Part shown: positions 18,761 to 28,241 of the stretch, in pieces
How positions within the stretch are numbered: position 1 is the stretch's first letter
Layout: the number at the start of each line of letters is the position of its first letter
Assembly: GCF_017565765.1 (NCBI RefSeq)
Contig: NZ_JAGDYP010000002.1
Span: 248,001-312,000 of the forward strand
DNA: 64,000 nucleotides
DNA from: Capnocytophaga bilenii
GTDB lineage: Bacteria; Bacteroidota; Bacteroidia; Flavobacteriales; Flavobacteriaceae
Direction of reading: 5' to 3'
Made by a program: the position numbers and the translations under genes
The notes under the pieces: model-generated
The model's input: only the letters and a program-made list of their open reading frames with translations
The model's database searches: none
Told to the model about the DNA's origin: nothing

Positions 18761-19951
18761 ATGATGAAAAAAGTTATTACAGCTGCCTTATTGGGGGTGA
18801 TGTTACTTACTTTGCCTACGGCTTGTGTCAAAGAAACACTTGAAAAAGTAACCGTAAAACGCGGTACCAAAATATGGCTAAACGCAGGAACTCCAGCATT
18901 AGATACTGGGCGTATAGGCGACTACTATATTGATAGACTTACAGGATTGCTCTATGGGCCTAAAGCCGAAACAGGCTGGATAGGCACACCTATCCGTTTG
19001 GTGAGTAGCCATAGCTTAGAAGAACCCAATACCATACATTCGGGTGCTACCCGCCCTGCAACAACAATAGGTAAAATAGGTGACCTTTATATTGATACTC
19101 AAGCCGTAAAACTTTACGGGCCTAAAACAGCACAAGGCTGGGGACAAGGAGTGGAAATTGGCGGAGTACCGCAAACTCCTCCCAATGATTTACCAAACTA
19201 TAGGCTGAGCGAAGACGGCACAACTCTATTAGCATGGTTCAACACACAAACACTATTTATTGATATGCGCACAGATAGTCGTTTAAATAAGGTAACCGAA
19301 ATCGCTGCCGGCGCATTCAGAAATGAATTAGAGTTCGGAATACCAGAGTCGTATGCCGTCCGCTCGCTTATAATCAATCGTGGAGTGAAAAAAATAGGAA
19401 TGCGCGCCTTTTCGGGATTGCAATACTTAGAGGCTATTACACTACCAGGGAGCTTGCGCAAAATTGAACGCGGTATCCTTACAGGTTGCGAAAGGCTTAA
19501 GTATATCAATTTAGAAGACGGTATAGAAGAAATTGGCGAATTTGCCTTTGTGGGCTGCATAGCCGAAAGTATCAAAATACCGCATACCGTGAAAAAAATA
19601 GGACGTGATGCCTTCCACGAATGGAAAAACATTACCGAACTGAAACTGCCCGAAGGGGTAGAACAAGTAGATAGTAATGCTTTCGCTTTCTGTACTTCAC
19701 TGAAGGTCATAGATCTCCCAGCAAGCTTGGGCAGAATGGGTAGTAATACACCTTTTGAACGTTGTTCCAACGTGCAAAGTGTGATTATCCGCTCCAAAAC
19801 ACCACCTGCTTATCCTGCTTACCACATCTCATTTGGGAATAGGGTAAATATCTACGTGCCCGATGAAAGTATAGAGACTTACAAGAATAGCGACTGGGCT
19901 TCTTATCTCGATAAAACAAAGATTAAACCTTTATCATCATTCACCCGATAA
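18761..19951 (+). CDS. BspA-like LRR lipoprotein with two GDYY-YGPKT modules (right operon, gene B')
   Basis: A 396-residue lipoprotein (signal peptide ending LPTAC, then VKETLEKVTVKRG). Translation could begin at either of two adjacent ATGs (18761 or 18764). The modules GDYYIDRLTGLLYGPKA and GDLYIDTQAVKLYGPKT are followed by YRLSEDGTTLLAW and LRR_5 repeats such as EIGEFAFVGCIAESIKIP, with the ending IYVPDESIETYKNSDW. It is the counterpart of 11054-12271: both share the EKVTV/ERVTV stretch after the Cys and the same number of modules. It lies 10 bp upstream of the lipocalin-like gene. Confidence 0.83.
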   Translation: MMKKVITAALLGVMLLTLPTACVKETLEKVTVKRGTKIWLNAGTPALDTGRIGDYYIDRLTGLLYGPKAETGWIGTPIRLVSSHSLEEPNTIHSGATRPATTIGKIGDLYIDTQAVKLYGPKTAQGWGQGVEIGGVPQTPPNDLPNYRLSEDGTTLLAWFNTQTLFIDMRTDSRLNKVTEIAAGAFRNELEFGIPESYAVRSLIINRGVKKIGMRAFSGLQYLEAITLPGSLRKIERGILTGCERLKYINLEDGIEEIGEFAFVGCIAESIKIPHTVKKIGRDAFHEWKNITELKLPEGVEQVDSNAFAFCTSLKVIDLPASLGRMGSNTPFERCSNVQSVIIRSKTPPAYPAYHISFGNRVNIYVPDESIETYKNSDWASYLDKTKIKPLSSFTR

Positions 19952-19961
19952 GTAAATATAT

Positions 19962-20750
19962 ATGAAAAAGAGTTTATTTATCATAGTGTTATGTGTGTTG
20001 TGCGGCTTGGTGGCTTGCAATAAAGAACAACAGCCAGAGGTAACCCCCGATGTGCCCGAAACTCCACCTCACCCCATAGTAGGTGAATGGCGTTTGATGA
20101 ATATTATCAATAACAAAGATACACTTATCTTAGAAAATTGTGCCCGCAAATCATCGCTATTGTTTAAACGAGATGGAACGCTCACTCGTACCTTCTACCA
20201 AAAAACAGAAGATGACTGCAAGCCTATACCTGAAGCGCTTACTTATACGGTTACTACCAACAAGGTCGTGTTGCAAACAGACGCTAATACCGAAAATTAT
20301 GACTATACCATTGTGAGCAATACACTCACGTTGGTATATAAAAACCAATCGGGAGGCGTGCAAACAAGTACTTATGAGAAAGATTACAAATATGACTTGC
20401 AAAAAGAGCTCATCGGTACTTGGTACATACACCACCTGAGGCGTGATGGCAGGTATGATTATGACTGGGTGCTTACCAATAGCAACTGCCGCAGCCAACA
20501 AAAAATTGTCTTTGACGGGAATAATATTGAAATTCACCAATATAAGATAAAAGCAGGTTGCAAGTTAGTGCTTTTTGAAGGTACTTATAGGGTATTGCCC
20601 AACTTGAGAGTTATAGAGGCTCGCTCTAAACGCTTCAATAAAGTGGGGCTTACCGAATTTGAATATACCAAAGACCAACTCATCATTTACCGTTGGGTGG
20701 GCAACGAGCTGGAAGAAGAAATCTATAAGCGTACCCCACGATGGAAGTAA
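19962..20750 (+). CDS. Two-domain lipocalin-like lipoprotein (right operon)
   Basis: A 262-residue lipoprotein (lipobox GLVAC followed by NKEQQPE). Two lipocalin-like halves open with IVGEWRLMNI (about residue 41) and LIGTWYIHHL (about 148). Cys residues match those of the left-arm paralogue (8896-9750): NCARKS, DDCKPI, NCRSQQK, GCKLVL. Its last codons overlap the receptor start by 10 bp, so the tight coupling to a TonB receptor is conserved in both operons even though the overlap length differs. The ligand is unknown. Confidence 0.75.
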   Translation: MKKSLFIIVLCVLCGLVACNKEQQPEVTPDVPETPPHPIVGEWRLMNIINNKDTLILENCARKSSLLFKRDGTLTRTFYQKTEDDCKPIPEALTYTVTTNKVVLQTDANTENYDYTIVSNTLTLVYKNQSGGVQTSTYEKDYKYDLQKELIGTWYIHHLRRDGRYDYDWVLTNSNCRSQQKIVFDGNNIEIHQYKIKAGCKLVLFEGTYRVLPNLRVIEARSKRFNKVGLTEFEYTKDQLIIYRWVGNELEEEIYKRTPRWK

Positions 20751-22864
20751 CAACCCTTAAAACTTGGCTGTGCATAATAGTACTGATGCCCTTAGCGGTA
20801 TTAGCACAACCCAATGATGAAAAAGCCGATAAGGTAATAGATTTGCAAGAGGTGGTAGTATCTGCACAAATAGAGCCACAATCACTTAAAAAAGCAGTGC
20901 AAAACGTGCAAGTAATCAGTAGTGCCCAAATAAGCAGAATGGGCGCTACTACCCTTGCCGATGTACTCAATCAATACCTGAATATCACCATTCGCCCCGA
21001 TGAGAATACGGGTAAACAAACCGTATCGCTCTTCGGTTTAGATGCTAAATACTTCAAAGTGCTGGTAGATAACGTACCCTTGGTGGGCGAAAACGGTTTT
21101 GGTAACAATACCGACCTTTCGCAGGTAAACTTGGAAGATGTAGAGCGCATAGAGATTGTAGAAGGTGCTATGGCGGTAACGCACGGGGCTAATGCTGTAA
21201 CAGGAATACTGAACATCATCACCAAACGCACTACCCAACAGCAATGGCAATTGCGCTACTCATTGCAAGAGGAAGCCATCGGCAAAGAATACAATTGGGT
21301 GAATAAAGGTAAGCACTTGCAGAACTTCAAAGCTACAGCGCAACTTGCCAAAGGTTGGGTGGCTTCATTGGGTACTAACCGCACCGTGTTTAATGGCTAT
21401 TACGGCGAGTTTAAAGGTAAAAATTACTTAAAAACCGATGAAAAACGTGGCTATAAGCGCAGTCCTTATGAAATGTTGCAAACCTCGGCTATGCTCTCAT
21501 ACCAGCGCAAAGACTTTTCGCTGTTGTACAAGTTTGAACGTATGGACAACCTCTTCAGGTTCTTCGATCGTACTGCCGAAACTACCTATAGCCCTATCTA
21601 TGATGAATATACCTATGGCGATGACAGGCGCACTAAGTTTATGCGCAACTATCACCACCTGAACCTCAATGGCAAAGAAGGACTATGGCGTTACAACGCT
21701 TCTTTTTCTTATCAATATCAGGAACAAGAAGAAGATAAATTCCGCTATATGATAGAATACCAGCAGGAAATAGGACACGAAAAGCGCAAAACACAGTCTA
21801 TGAATGTGTATTACAGCACCGGCTATGCCAGCCGACCGTTTGCTAACAAAAGGTATAACCTGCAAGTGGGCTATGAGCTTACGCATAATATTGGCTTTTC
21901 CGACATCAAAAACGAAGGACAAACCATCAAGCAAGTAACCAAAAATGTAGATAATTACGACCTCTATTCGGTACTGGAAGTAAATCTCACCGATAAGCTT
22001 TCATTACGACCTGGAGGGCGTTACTCTTTTCAAAAATTGTTTGATAACCAATACGCTTATTCCCTGTCGGGCAGGTATCTGTTTGGGCGTAATATAGAGT
22101 GGCGTGCTTCGGCAGGACAAGCCTACCGCACCCCTTCGTTTGAAGAGCTCTACACGCGTAACATCTTCAGCGGACACTCGTTTATAGGCAATGAAAACCT
22201 CTTACCCGAACGCTCACTCACCTTCGAGACAAATGCCAAAAAAACAACTGTCTTTGATGATAAAGGTAGCCTAACAATGGTAAATAATTTGGCATTGAGT
22301 TATAACAATATTACCAATAAAATAGAAAATGCCTTGCTCGATATAGAAAATGGTACTCCAAGTATGCAATTTATCAACGTAAGCAAATATTATAACTACA
22401 ACGTGATTACTTCGCATAATTTCAAAATAAACAAATGCGAGCTATCTTTGGGGGCTTCCTTAGTATGGATAAGTCAGCAAATGAAAACCGAAAAGTTTTA
22501 TACCGATGACAGGTTTTTGCTAAACCTGAATGCCAATCTTGGCGTAGCCTATCAGTTTAGTCCGCTTTTTTCGGCTGCGGCATACTATAAGTTTGTAGGG
22601 CGCGCACAACGTTGGGTAACCACTTCCACAGGCTATCAGGTAGCAGATACCGACCCCTATGGCTTTGTAGATGCTTCGGTACAGAAACTTTTCTTGCACA
22701 AGCGCTTAGAATGTTCCTTAGGAGTGCGTAACCTCCTGAATGTGGTAGATATCAATTATACACGCACTTCGCTCACAGGGCAAACTACTACGCTAAACTT
22801 CCCATTGAGTGCGGGGCGTAGCTTTTACGCAAAACTCACTTTCAACTTGAATATTAATCATTAA
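20741..22864 (+). CDS. TonB-dependent outer-membrane receptor, HmuR-like (right operon)
   Basis: A 707-residue receptor with signal peptide ending in LAVLAQ, a plug domain at about 35-165 (QVISSAQISRMGATTLADVL, RIEIVEGAMAVTHGANAVTG) and a beta barrel. The FRAP/NPNL-like layout is YRTPSFEELY, His in GHSF, then GNENLLPE at about residues 461-490. It lacks the SusC-type N-terminal domain. It is collinear with the left receptor (6810-8912) over its whole length, with variation concentrated in the barrel segments, which suggests related but distinct ligands. The start codon lies inside the end of the lipocalin-like gene. Confidence 0.9.
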   Translation: MEVTTLKTWLCIIVLMPLAVLAQPNDEKADKVIDLQEVVVSAQIEPQSLKKAVQNVQVISSAQISRMGATTLADVLNQYLNITIRPDENTGKQTVSLFGLDAKYFKVLVDNVPLVGENGFGNNTDLSQVNLEDVERIEIVEGAMAVTHGANAVTGILNIITKRTTQQQWQLRYSLQEEAIGKEYNWVNKGKHLQNFKATAQLAKGWVASLGTNRTVFNGYYGEFKGKNYLKTDEKRGYKRSPYEMLQTSAMLSYQRKDFSLLYKFERMDNLFRFFDRTAETTYSPIYDEYTYGDDRRTKFMRNYHHLNLNGKEGLWRYNASFSYQYQEQEEDKFRYMIEYQQEIGHEKRKTQSMNVYYSTGYASRPFANKRYNLQVGYELTHNIGFSDIKNEGQTIKQVTKNVDNYDLYSVLEVNLTDKLSLRPGGRYSFQKLFDNQYAYSLSGRYLFGRNIEWRASAGQAYRTPSFEELYTRNIFSGHSFIGNENLLPERSLTFETNAKKTTVFDDKGSLTMVNNLALSYNNITNKIENALLDIENGTPSMQFINVSKYYNYNVITSHNFKINKCELSLGASLVWISQQMKTEKFYTDDRFLLNLNANLGVAYQFSPLFSAAAYYKFVGRAQRWVTTSTGYQVADTDPYGFVDASVQKLFLHKRLECSLGVRNLLNVVDINYTRTSLTGQTTTLNFPLSAGRSFYAKLTFNLNINH

Positions 22865-22879
22865 AAAACATCATTTCAT

Positions 22880-24130
22880 ATGAAAAAGTTTATTTTATTT
22901 ATTTCAGCAATGAGTATGTTGGCAACAGTAGGTTGCAAAAACGACGAAGATACTAACGAGGTGAAAAAAACTCTCCCTACGCCCGATAAAGGTACAGTAA
23001 CCAATACTGCGGCTACCAATGAAACTTCACCAGAACCGCTACCCGATGACGGCAAAGCCAATGGTTACACTACAGTTACCCCCGAAACACGCTATCTGAT
23101 AACTCCCAATGTAGGCGGAGCTAACGAGCCTAACCAAGTGTACGTAGACCTTTCTACCAAAGAAACTTTTGTAGTAAAACGCGATGCTTGGGACTTGGCG
23201 TTCTATTGCGGTAATGACGACTTTCGCGTTATCCTAAACGCTTCTTTGGCAATGACTGTTAAGCCTACTGATAATGATAAATTAGAAACCTTTATTCAAA
23301 AAGATGAGTCTATGATAGTGGGTAAAGATAACACCAATCTTAATATGCCTATTGCCAATCATTATATTGACGAACCAAGTGGTTTGTTTAGAGGAAATGG
23401 AACAAAAGGTACAGGTACTGCCATTGCCCAAATAGCCGAAAGAGACCAAGACAACAAAATATACTTGCTAAATATGGGCTATACCGTTAGTGAGGTAGAA
23501 CCCAAAGTAGGAGGGGTAAATACGCTGGGCGACCACCGTGGCTGGAAGAAAATTAAAATTGTACGCCACGAACAAGGGTATAAAATTACTTATGCCGATC
23601 ACAATGTTTCACGCCCTGACGACTTTAAAACAATTATCGTAAAAAAAGACCCTGCTTACAATTTTGTCTTCCTAAACTTAAGCACAGGCAACTACGTACG
23701 CGTTCAACCTAAAAAGAAAAATTGGGACTTGTGCTTTACTACCTATACCAGCTGGAGAGGAGCTAACAGAGAACAAGCAAGTAACCCTGCTAATGGAGTA
23801 GCCTTTTTTCCCGATATTGTAACCGTAAATATACACGGGGGCACTCGTAACACTTTCTTCAAATACACTGATAAAGAAGAAAGAGACCGCCGTTATCCAT
23901 TATATACTAAAGAAAAAGCATTGAAAGTGAATTTTAATGATGAAAAATACAATAACCAAATGTATTTTGGTAGAGTTTGGCGTGACCCTATTAACGATAA
24001 ATTGCGTGATGACCTTATTTTTGTAGTGAAAGATAACAACGAAAACTATTTCAAAATAAAGATGCTGGGCTATAAAAATGATGAAGGCAAACGTGGTTAT
24101 CCATCATTTGAGTATGAACTACTGAAATAA
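22880..24130 (+). CDS. HmuY-family lipoprotein (right operon)
   Basis: A 416-residue lipoprotein (lipobox LATVGC, then KNDEDTNE, close to the K-(D/E)2 surface-export signal known in Capnocytophaga). A Thr/Pro/Glu-rich linker precedes the HmuY-type core: GGANEPNQVYVDL and RDAWDLAFYCGNDDFRV (about 75-115). A second Trp-Asp element, NWDLCFTTYTSW, is near 283. It is the counterpart of 5601-6755, with the same C-terminal RGYPSFEYELL ending. It lies 15 bp after the receptor gene. Haem binding is suggested by the family and the receptor pairing, not shown by the sequence. Confidence 0.86.
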   Translation: MKKFILFISAMSMLATVGCKNDEDTNEVKKTLPTPDKGTVTNTAATNETSPEPLPDDGKANGYTTVTPETRYLITPNVGGANEPNQVYVDLSTKETFVVKRDAWDLAFYCGNDDFRVILNASLAMTVKPTDNDKLETFIQKDESMIVGKDNTNLNMPIANHYIDEPSGLFRGNGTKGTGTAIAQIAERDQDNKIYLLNMGYTVSEVEPKVGGVNTLGDHRGWKKIKIVRHEQGYKITYADHNVSRPDDFKTIIVKKDPAYNFVFLNLSTGNYVRVQPKKKNWDLCFTTYTSWRGANREQASNPANGVAFFPDIVTVNIHGGTRNTFFKYTDKEERDRRYPLYTKEKALKVNFNDEKYNNQMYFGRVWRDPINDKLRDDLIFVVKDNNENYFKIKMLGYKNDEGKRGYPSFEYELLK

Positions 24131-24192
24131 GAGCGTAATTTTGGCAAAGTTTTTGCGGCAAAAATATTCGTAATATATAAATAATAGTATCG

Positions 24193-27100
24193 ATGTACAG
24201 ATTAGCAATTATCATTTACTTCCTATGCCTAGGAAGTGTATTGGCGCAAGGGTACTGGCAGCCGCTTGACGGTAGCTCACGGCGTACCCACAACAATAGC
24301 CCACAAGCAGAAGGCTATTACTACTATTCTCTTGATAAAAAGCTCTTTGGAAAAGCTTTACACGACCGAAGCTCCCAGCGTGGCGAGTATATCAGCGTGC
24401 AATTGCCTAATGGCAAAGGCGAATTTGAGATGTTTCAGGTAAAGAAAATACAAGTGCTTTCCCCCGAAATGGCAGCCAAGTATCCTAAAATTGAATCCTA
24501 TGCAGGCTATTCGGCTACCAACCCCACCAAAGAGGTGAGCTTTACCTATTCACCCGCAGGCTTAACTGTGATGTTTAGCGATGATTTAGACTTCTCATTT
24601 GTGCAAGCCGATGACAAAAAAGGCAAACGCTATAAGGCTTACAACCGCTCGGCTGCACAAGAGGCAATGCGCTTCACTTGTAACACTACAACCCAAGGTG
24701 GCGCTGCGATAAACACTCACGAAGACAACGATGGGCTCACTCAGCGTTCCCACACAGCACGTAACGACTATAGTTCGGGTAATAAGTTGCGAAAAATACG
24801 TATCGCTATTGCTACTACCCACAACTATACCCAACGCTTCGGTACAAAGGCTGCTACATTGGCACAGTTAGTATCGGCAGTGCAACGCGTAAACCAAGTG
24901 TATAGACGACAAATGTCTATAGAATTTCAGTTGGTATCAGGTGAAAATATAATCATTGATAACAAATCAGACGATGTGTTTGAGGGAAGGCTTAATATGT
25001 ATTGGACAGGGAAGCCTCTGCAAGACTTTTTGGATACCAAAGTGGGCTCTGCCAACTACGATGTAGGGCACGTTTTTGACAATACAACCAGAGCTAATGG
25101 TAATGCAGGCTGTATAGGCTGTATATGCGAGGCTGGCAAAAAAGGTGGTGGTTTCTCTGCGGGTGATGTGAGCGTGGGGCAAGATTTAGATAGATTTGAT
25201 ATCGATTTCTTTGCGCACGAGTTAGGACACCAAATGGGTGCTAACCACGTGCATAACCTCAATGGAGAAAGATCGGGAGTGCAAGTAGAACCTGGTAGTG
25301 GCTCTACCATTATGGGCTATGCAGGTATATCAGGAGCCGATGATGTGCAACCTCGCTCGGATGCTTACTTCAACCACGTAAACGTAAAGCAAATTATGGA
25401 GCATATGAAAACACGCCCTTGCCTTACGGTTACTCCCCTAAGCAACACCCCTCCCGAAATAGGCGATTTGCCTGAATATACCATCCCTAATGGTACAGCT
25501 TATTTGCTAAAAGCTACCGCTACCGATACCGATAACGATGACCTTTACTACACTTGGGAGCAAGAAGACGATGCTAATGGCTCTATTAGCTATGAAGTGT
25601 TCTCATCAGTTAATAAAAAAGGACCTTTAACACGTGCTATACCACCTACTCGTTCCAACGAGCGTTATGTACCTCGCTTCTCTCAAATATTAGAGGGCAA
25701 GCTCACCCAGCGCAACCCTACTAATCGTAGTTCGTGGGAAACAGTAGCTACTGTAAAACGTTCAATGAAATGGGCTTTCGTGGTTTCCGATAGAAAATTT
25801 GGAGGCGACCGTGCCGACCGCGATACCGACCAAACCGCTGGTAGCACCGTTTACAGCACTACAACTATAAACGTAGCCGAAGCAGGACCCTTCGAAATTA
25901 CTTCTCAGAAAAAAGATGCTTATTGGTTCTTCGGTACTACCCAAACCATTACTTGGAACGTAGCCGATACCGATAAAGCTCCCATAAACACCCGAAGTGT
26001 TACTATCTACTTTGCTTTAGATGGTCAAAACTTCAATAAAACAATTGCCGAAAATATCCCTAATACAGGTTCTTATACCTTTACAGTTACTAGTACATTG
26101 GCTACTCGGCAAGGTAGAATAATGATTAAGCCTGTAGGAAATATTTACTTGGCAGTAAACCAAGGTGAAAAGGTAATCGTGAAGATAGATGAAGATACCG
26201 ATAATGATGGCTTATTAGATAGCCAAGACAACTGTATCTTTGTTGCCAATTCCAACCAAGCCGACAGCGATGGTGATGGCATAGGCGATGTGTGCGATAA
26301 CGACCGCGATGGTGATGGTGTGCCCAACGCCAACGATAACTGCCCCGATACCCCTAATGCCGACCAATTGGATACCGATAGTGATGGTATAGGCGATGCT
26401 TGTGATGACGATGATGATGGTGATGGAGTCTTAGACGTGGATGACAATTGCCCTAAAGTTGCAAATTCAGGTCAAGAAGATGCTAACCACGATGGTATAG
26501 GCGATGTATGTAGTGATGACCGCGATAATGACGGTATCAAAAATAACAACGATAACTGCCCCGATAAACCTAACCCCAACCAGTCTGATATAGACGGAGA
26601 TGGTATAGGCGATGAGTGTGACTCCGATATGGATAATGACGGTGTACTTAACGGACAAGATAATTGCTCTAAAGTATCCAACTCTTCCCAAACAGATACT
26701 GACGGAGATGGTATAGGCGATGCTTGTGATGACGATGATGACGGTGATGGAGTCTTAGACGTGAATGACAATTGCCGCACAGTAGCCAATCCAGACCAAG
26801 CCGACCTTGATGGTGACGGCATAGGCGATGTTTGTGATGACGATATGGATGGTGATGGTATCCCTAACGACCAAGATAACTGCCCTCGTACTCCTAATAC
26901 AGACCAAGCCGACACCGATAAAGATGGTATAGGCGATGCCTGCGACCCCGATATTGATGGTGATGGAGTAGCTAATGCACAAGACGATACCCCTAATGAG
27001 ATAGTACTTATCCCTAATGCCTTTACCCCTAATGGTGATGGTATCAATGACAGATTGTACATTCGCCGTGTGTCGTTCTACCCCAATAACAACCTGAAAA

Positions 27101-27279
27101 TATATAATGGTAACCAACAGTTAGTGTATGAAAAGAGTGGTTATAATAGTCAGAATGAAAATGAAGGCTGGGACGGTATAGGTATTGACGGTAAGAAAGT
27201 GCCACAAGGTAGCTATTACTACAAATTTACTATAGCTGGTAAAACTACCCTCGAAGGTTGGATATATATTAATTATTAA
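24193..27279 (+). CDS. Secreted metzincin metalloprotease with TSP3 repeats and T9SS type B sorting domain (copy 2)
   Basis: A 1028-residue paralogue of 14051-17122 with the same domain order: signal peptide (to LAQGYW), prodomain, reprolysin-like domain with [11 protein letters not shown] at residues 342-352 and Met-turn TIMGYAG, beta-sandwich region, seven TSP3-like repeats (about 660-925) and the type B CTD ([20 protein letters not shown] to [11 protein letters not shown]). It has an insertion of Thr/Gly/His-rich residues before the catalytic domain. Unlike copy 1 it sits directly downstream of the HmuY gene and 11 bp upstream of a PorP/SprF gene, so it belongs to the right operon or follows it closely. 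Export across the outer membrane by T9SS is inferred from the CTD. Confidence 0.9.
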   Translation: MYRLAIIIYFLCLGSVLAQGYWQPLDGSSRRTHNNSPQAEGYYYYSLDKKLFGKALHDRSSQRGEYISVQLPNGKGEFEMFQVKKIQVLSPEMAAKYPKIESYAGYSATNPTKEVSFTYSPAGLTVMFSDDLDFSFVQADDKKGKRYKAYNRSAAQEAMRFTCNTTTQGGAAINTHEDNDGLTQRSHTARNDYSSGNKLRKIRIAIATTHNYTQRFGTKAATLAQLVSAVQRVNQVYRRQMSIEFQLVSGENIIIDNKSDDVFEGRLNMYWTGKPLQDFLDTKVGSANYDVGHVFDNTTRANGNAGCIGCICEAGKKGGGFSAGDVSVGQDLDRFDIDFFAHELGHQMGANHVHNLNGERSGVQVEPGSGSTIMGYAGISGADDVQPRSDAYFNHVNVKQIMEHMKTRPCLTVTPLSNTPPEIGDLPEYTIPNGTAYLLKATATDTDNDDLYYTWEQEDDANGSISYEVFSSVNKKGPLTRAIPPTRSNERYVPRFSQILEGKLTQRNPTNRSSWETVATVKRSMKWAFVVSDRKFGGDRADRDTDQTAGSTVYSTTTINVAEAGPFEITSQKKDAYWFFGTTQTITWNVADTDKAPINTRSVTIYFALDGQNFNKTIAENIPNTGSYTFTVTSTLATRQGRIMIKPVGNIYLAVNQGEKVIVKIDEDTDNDGLLDSQDNCIFVANSNQADSDGDGIGDVCDNDRDGDGVPNANDNCPDTPNADQLDTDSDGIGDACDDDDDGDGVLDVDDNCPKVANSGQEDANHDGIGDVCSDDRDNDGIKNNNDNCPDKPNPNQSDIDGDGIGDECDSDMDNDGVLNGQDNCSKVSNSSQTDTDGDGIGDACDDDDDGDGVLDVNDNCRTVANPDQADLDGDGIGDVCDDDMDGDGIPNDQDNCPRTPNTDQADTDKDGIGDACDPDIDGDGVANAQDDTPNEIVLIPNAFTPNGDGINDRLYIRRVSFYPNNNLKIYNGNQQLVYEKSGYNSQNENEGWDGIGIDGKKVPQGSYYYKFTIAGKTTLEGWIYINY

Positions 27280-27290
27280 CCCCATATAAA

Positions 27291-28169
27291 ATGAAGAAAA
27301 TATTATTATTATCAGTAACAATGTGCTATGTGTGGCTTGCCAAAGCCCAAGAAACTAACTATGTGTTTTATCACCAATTGCAAAACGTGGTGAATCCTGC
27401 AGCTGCAGGTGCCGAGAAGGGGCATACTTTCTTGCTTAACCTTCGCAATCACTTGCAGGGCTCTGATAACCACCAATTGCAATCCTTTAACACCACCCAC
27501 CGCATTACCAATAATGTAAAACTCGGTGCTCAGGTAGTAAACCAAAAAGTGTTTGTGCAACGTCAAACTGCTATCTATGCCGATTTTGCTTATGGTCTTG
27601 CTATTGATAGTGTATCTACACTGCAATTGGGACTAAAAGCTGGGGGCGACCTATTTAATATTGACGCTACCCGTTTTAGAACTTTCAACCCTCAAAACGA
27701 CCCTTATTTGCAAGGCGTTTCAGGAAAGTTCCAACCCAATGTAGGGGTAGGGGTCTATTACCAAGCTCACAAATGGTACGCAGGTTTATCAGTGCCTAAT
27801 TTATTGGCTTCCGATAAAACTAAGGTAGAAAACGAGGTAGTAACTTCCGTTTCATCTCAAATGGTGTTCTATGCTCAAGGAGGGTATTACTATACACTCA
27901 CCCCCGATTTTACCTTGCGCCCTAGTTTGCAAGCTTCAATTACCCAAGGCGGAGAGGCACAAGCTAATATCACTGCAGCGCTATTGTACCGCAATGTGTT
28001 AGACGCAGGGCTTACTTATCGCAGTCTCAATACGATGAATATTTATGCGTTATTCAATATCCCTAAATATTACGTATCAGTGGGTTATGGTTTTGAAACC
28101 GTCTTCCAAGAAGGACTTAACGCCAAATTGAAGAATACACACGAATTTGTTCTGAAAGTTACTTTTTAA
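27291..28169 (+). CDS. PorP/SprF family type IX secretion membrane protein
   Basis: A 292-residue outer-membrane protein with a signal peptide (WLAKAQ). The family hallmark YVFYHQLQNVVNPAAAGAEK lies at about residues 23-42, and amphipathic beta strands follow to the end (HEFVLKVTF). PorP/SprF proteins associate with T9SS; SprF of Flavobacterium johnsoniae is needed for secretion of the type B-CTD adhesin SprB, and such genes commonly lie just downstream of their cargo. Here the gene follows metalloprotease 2 by 11 bp, so it is probably that protease's, and perhaps both proteases', dedicated partner. A strong terminator follows. Confidence 0.9.
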   Translation: MKKILLLSVTMCYVWLAKAQETNYVFYHQLQNVVNPAAAGAEKGHTFLLNLRNHLQGSDNHQLQSFNTTHRITNNVKLGAQVVNQKVFVQRQTAIYADFAYGLAIDSVSTLQLGLKAGGDLFNIDATRFRTFNPQNDPYLQGVSGKFQPNVGVGVYYQAHKWYAGLSVPNLLASDKTKVENEVVTSVSSQMVFYAQGGYYYTLTPDFTLRPSLQASITQGGEAQANITAALLYRNVLDAGLTYRSLNTMNIYALFNIPKYYVSVGYGFETVFQEGLNAKLKNTHEFVLKVTF

Positions 28170-28186
28170 CAAAGAAGACCAATAAC

Positions 28187-28227
28187 AAAGCTGCCCAGAA
28201 AGTCGCAAGACCTTCTGGGCAGCTTTT
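28187..28227. terminator. Bidirectional terminator
   Basis: A stem AAAGCTGCCCAGAA (28187-28200) pairs with TTCTGGGCAGCTTTT (28213-28227) around a 12-base loop, with A- and T-rich flanks on both sides. It lies between the convergent PorP/SprF and methyltransferase genes and can serve both. Confidence 0.9.
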
Positions 28228-28241
28228 ATGATTCTAAACAA

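Noticed and set aside
4622-24130. Polysaccharide utilisation (Sus) locus
   Set aside because: There is no SusD-like gene and the receptors lack the SusC-type N-terminal domain. HmuY and LRR lipoproteins point elsewhere.
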